34,579 bases of DNA from a virus. This document shows positions 34,055 to 34,579 of this stretch, in pieces. The stretch covers positions 1 to 34,579 of the IMG/VR virus record IMGVR_UViG_3300042478_002169. One strand, 5' to 3'. Each line of letters starts with the position of its first letter. The first letter of the stretch is position 1. The notes beneath the pieces were generated by a model. That model was not told the DNA's origin and made no database searches. It saw nothing but the letters and a program-made list of their open reading frames with translations. Both the position numbers and the translations under genes were made by a program.

Positions 34055-34579
34055 ATGGTAGAAAAGATATTTTTTCAATGTTCTTTGCCGAGAGCAGGTT
34101 CGACATTGTTACAAAATGTGCTGGCGCAAAATCCTGATTTTTACGCCACACCAACTAGTGGATTGATTGAAATCTTCCTTAATGCTAGAAATATTTATTC
34201 TACGAATATTGAATTTAAGGCTCAAGACATCAATGTAGTTGAACCAGCATTCAAAGCTCTTTGTAAAGAAGGTATGTTTGCATATTTTAACGCCATCACT
34301 GATAAGAAATATGTTATTGACAAAAGTAGAGGCTGGAGCGTTACATACGATTTTCTAAATTGGTATTATCCAGAACCAAAGGTTATTGTTATGGTTCGCG
34401 ATCTGCGAGCAGTTGTGGCGAGCATGGAAAAGAAGTGGCGACAATATCAGCATATTGATGCTGGCCTTCAGAACTGGAACGAACTTCGTAATACTACGGT
34501 TGATAAGAGAATAGATTACTTTTTAATGCAAGCGCCGCCACTTGCTGTAAGTATTGATGTATTGTATGATACTATTATG
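34055..34579 (+). CDS. PAPS-dependent sulfotransferase (C-terminus off right edge)
   Basis: The frame from ATG at 34055 stays open to the right edge (175 codons, no stop), so the protein is incomplete. The sulfotransferase 5'-phosphosulfate loop SLPRAGSTLL lies at residues 10-19, and the 3'-phosphate binding motif VMVRDLRAVVASM at 112-124 has the expected Arg115 and Ser123. Both PAPS-contacting motifs therefore look intact. The ATG at 34050 reads only three codons and was rejected. The enzyme transfers sulfate from PAPS to a hydroxyl or amine; the acceptor is not shown by the sequence and may be a host surface glycan, a phage glycan or a small molecule. Divergent from and probably supplied by the neighbouring APS kinase. 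Confidence 0.88.
   Translation, partial: MVEKIFFQCSLPRAGSTLLQNVLAQNPDFYATPTSGLIEIFLNARNIYSTNIEFKAQDINVVEPAFKALCKEGMFAYFNAITDKKYVIDKSRGWSVTYDFLNWYYPEPKVIVMVRDLRAVVASMEKKWRQYQHIDAGLQNWNELRNTTVDKRIDYFLMQAPPLAVSIDVLYDTIM

Noticed and set aside
34050-34061. Upstream ATG for the sulfotransferase
   Set aside because: It reads Met-Val-Trp and then stops; the ATG at 34055 opens the long frame.
1-34579. tRNA genes, insertion sequences, attachment sites
   Set aside because: No cloverleaf-type sequence, transposase or integrase frame, or terminal inverted repeats were found by reading; almost all of the window is occupied by structural genes.

Overview
The window is the tail-gene region of an AT-rich tailed phage genome. 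The tail genes match lambda's, so the virion is most likely long-tailed and non-contractile (siphovirus type). Virion genes are packed with overlaps of 1 to 23 bases or gaps of a few tens of bases. I see no tRNA, rRNA, insertion sequence, integrase or CRISPR array. The host cannot be named. Only some genes have a clear Shine-Dalgarno site and others have A-rich leaders, so start signals give only a weak hint about the host.

Minus strand, 27849 down to 1, is one long run of tail genes in nearly the order of lambda G-GT-H-M-L-K-I-J-fibre. In order they are: two putative tail chaperone genes; a 2577-residue tape measure protein; a small beta-rich tail protein; a fibre-like protein; a second small tail protein; a gpM-like protein; two probable adhesins; a gpL-like protein; a JAMM protease like the N-terminal half of gpK; a gpI-like protein; a gpJ-like tail tip protein; and a giant fibre with collagen-like Gly-X-Y repeats that runs off the left edge. 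Several of these lambda-type proteins are enlarged by inserted domains, chiefly LamG-like lectin folds, which suggests heavy investment in surface recognition.

Plus strand, 27905 to 33014, holds the neck and tube module: two probable head-tail connector or completion proteins, a possible tail terminator, and two clearly paralogous proteins that look like tail tube subunits. It diverges from the minus-strand operon across a 55-base promoter region and ends at a strong bidirectional hairpin terminator (33033-33060).

Right end, 33067 to 34579: a conserved structural-looking gene and a CysC-like APS kinase on the minus strand diverge, with only 10 bases between, from a sulfotransferase that runs off the right edge. 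Together they suggest that the phage makes the sulfate donor PAPS and transfers sulfate to something.

The most unusual feature is in the tape measure protein. Between its N-terminal core and its C-terminal half it carries two segments with PD-(D/E)XK nuclease motifs and one unknown segment, bracketed by four copies of a G-[FY]-x-P-N-F-[AS] heptad. Because tape measure proteins leave the tail when DNA is ejected, this looks like a cargo array of possible nuclease effectors delivered with the genome. That role is an inference and untested.
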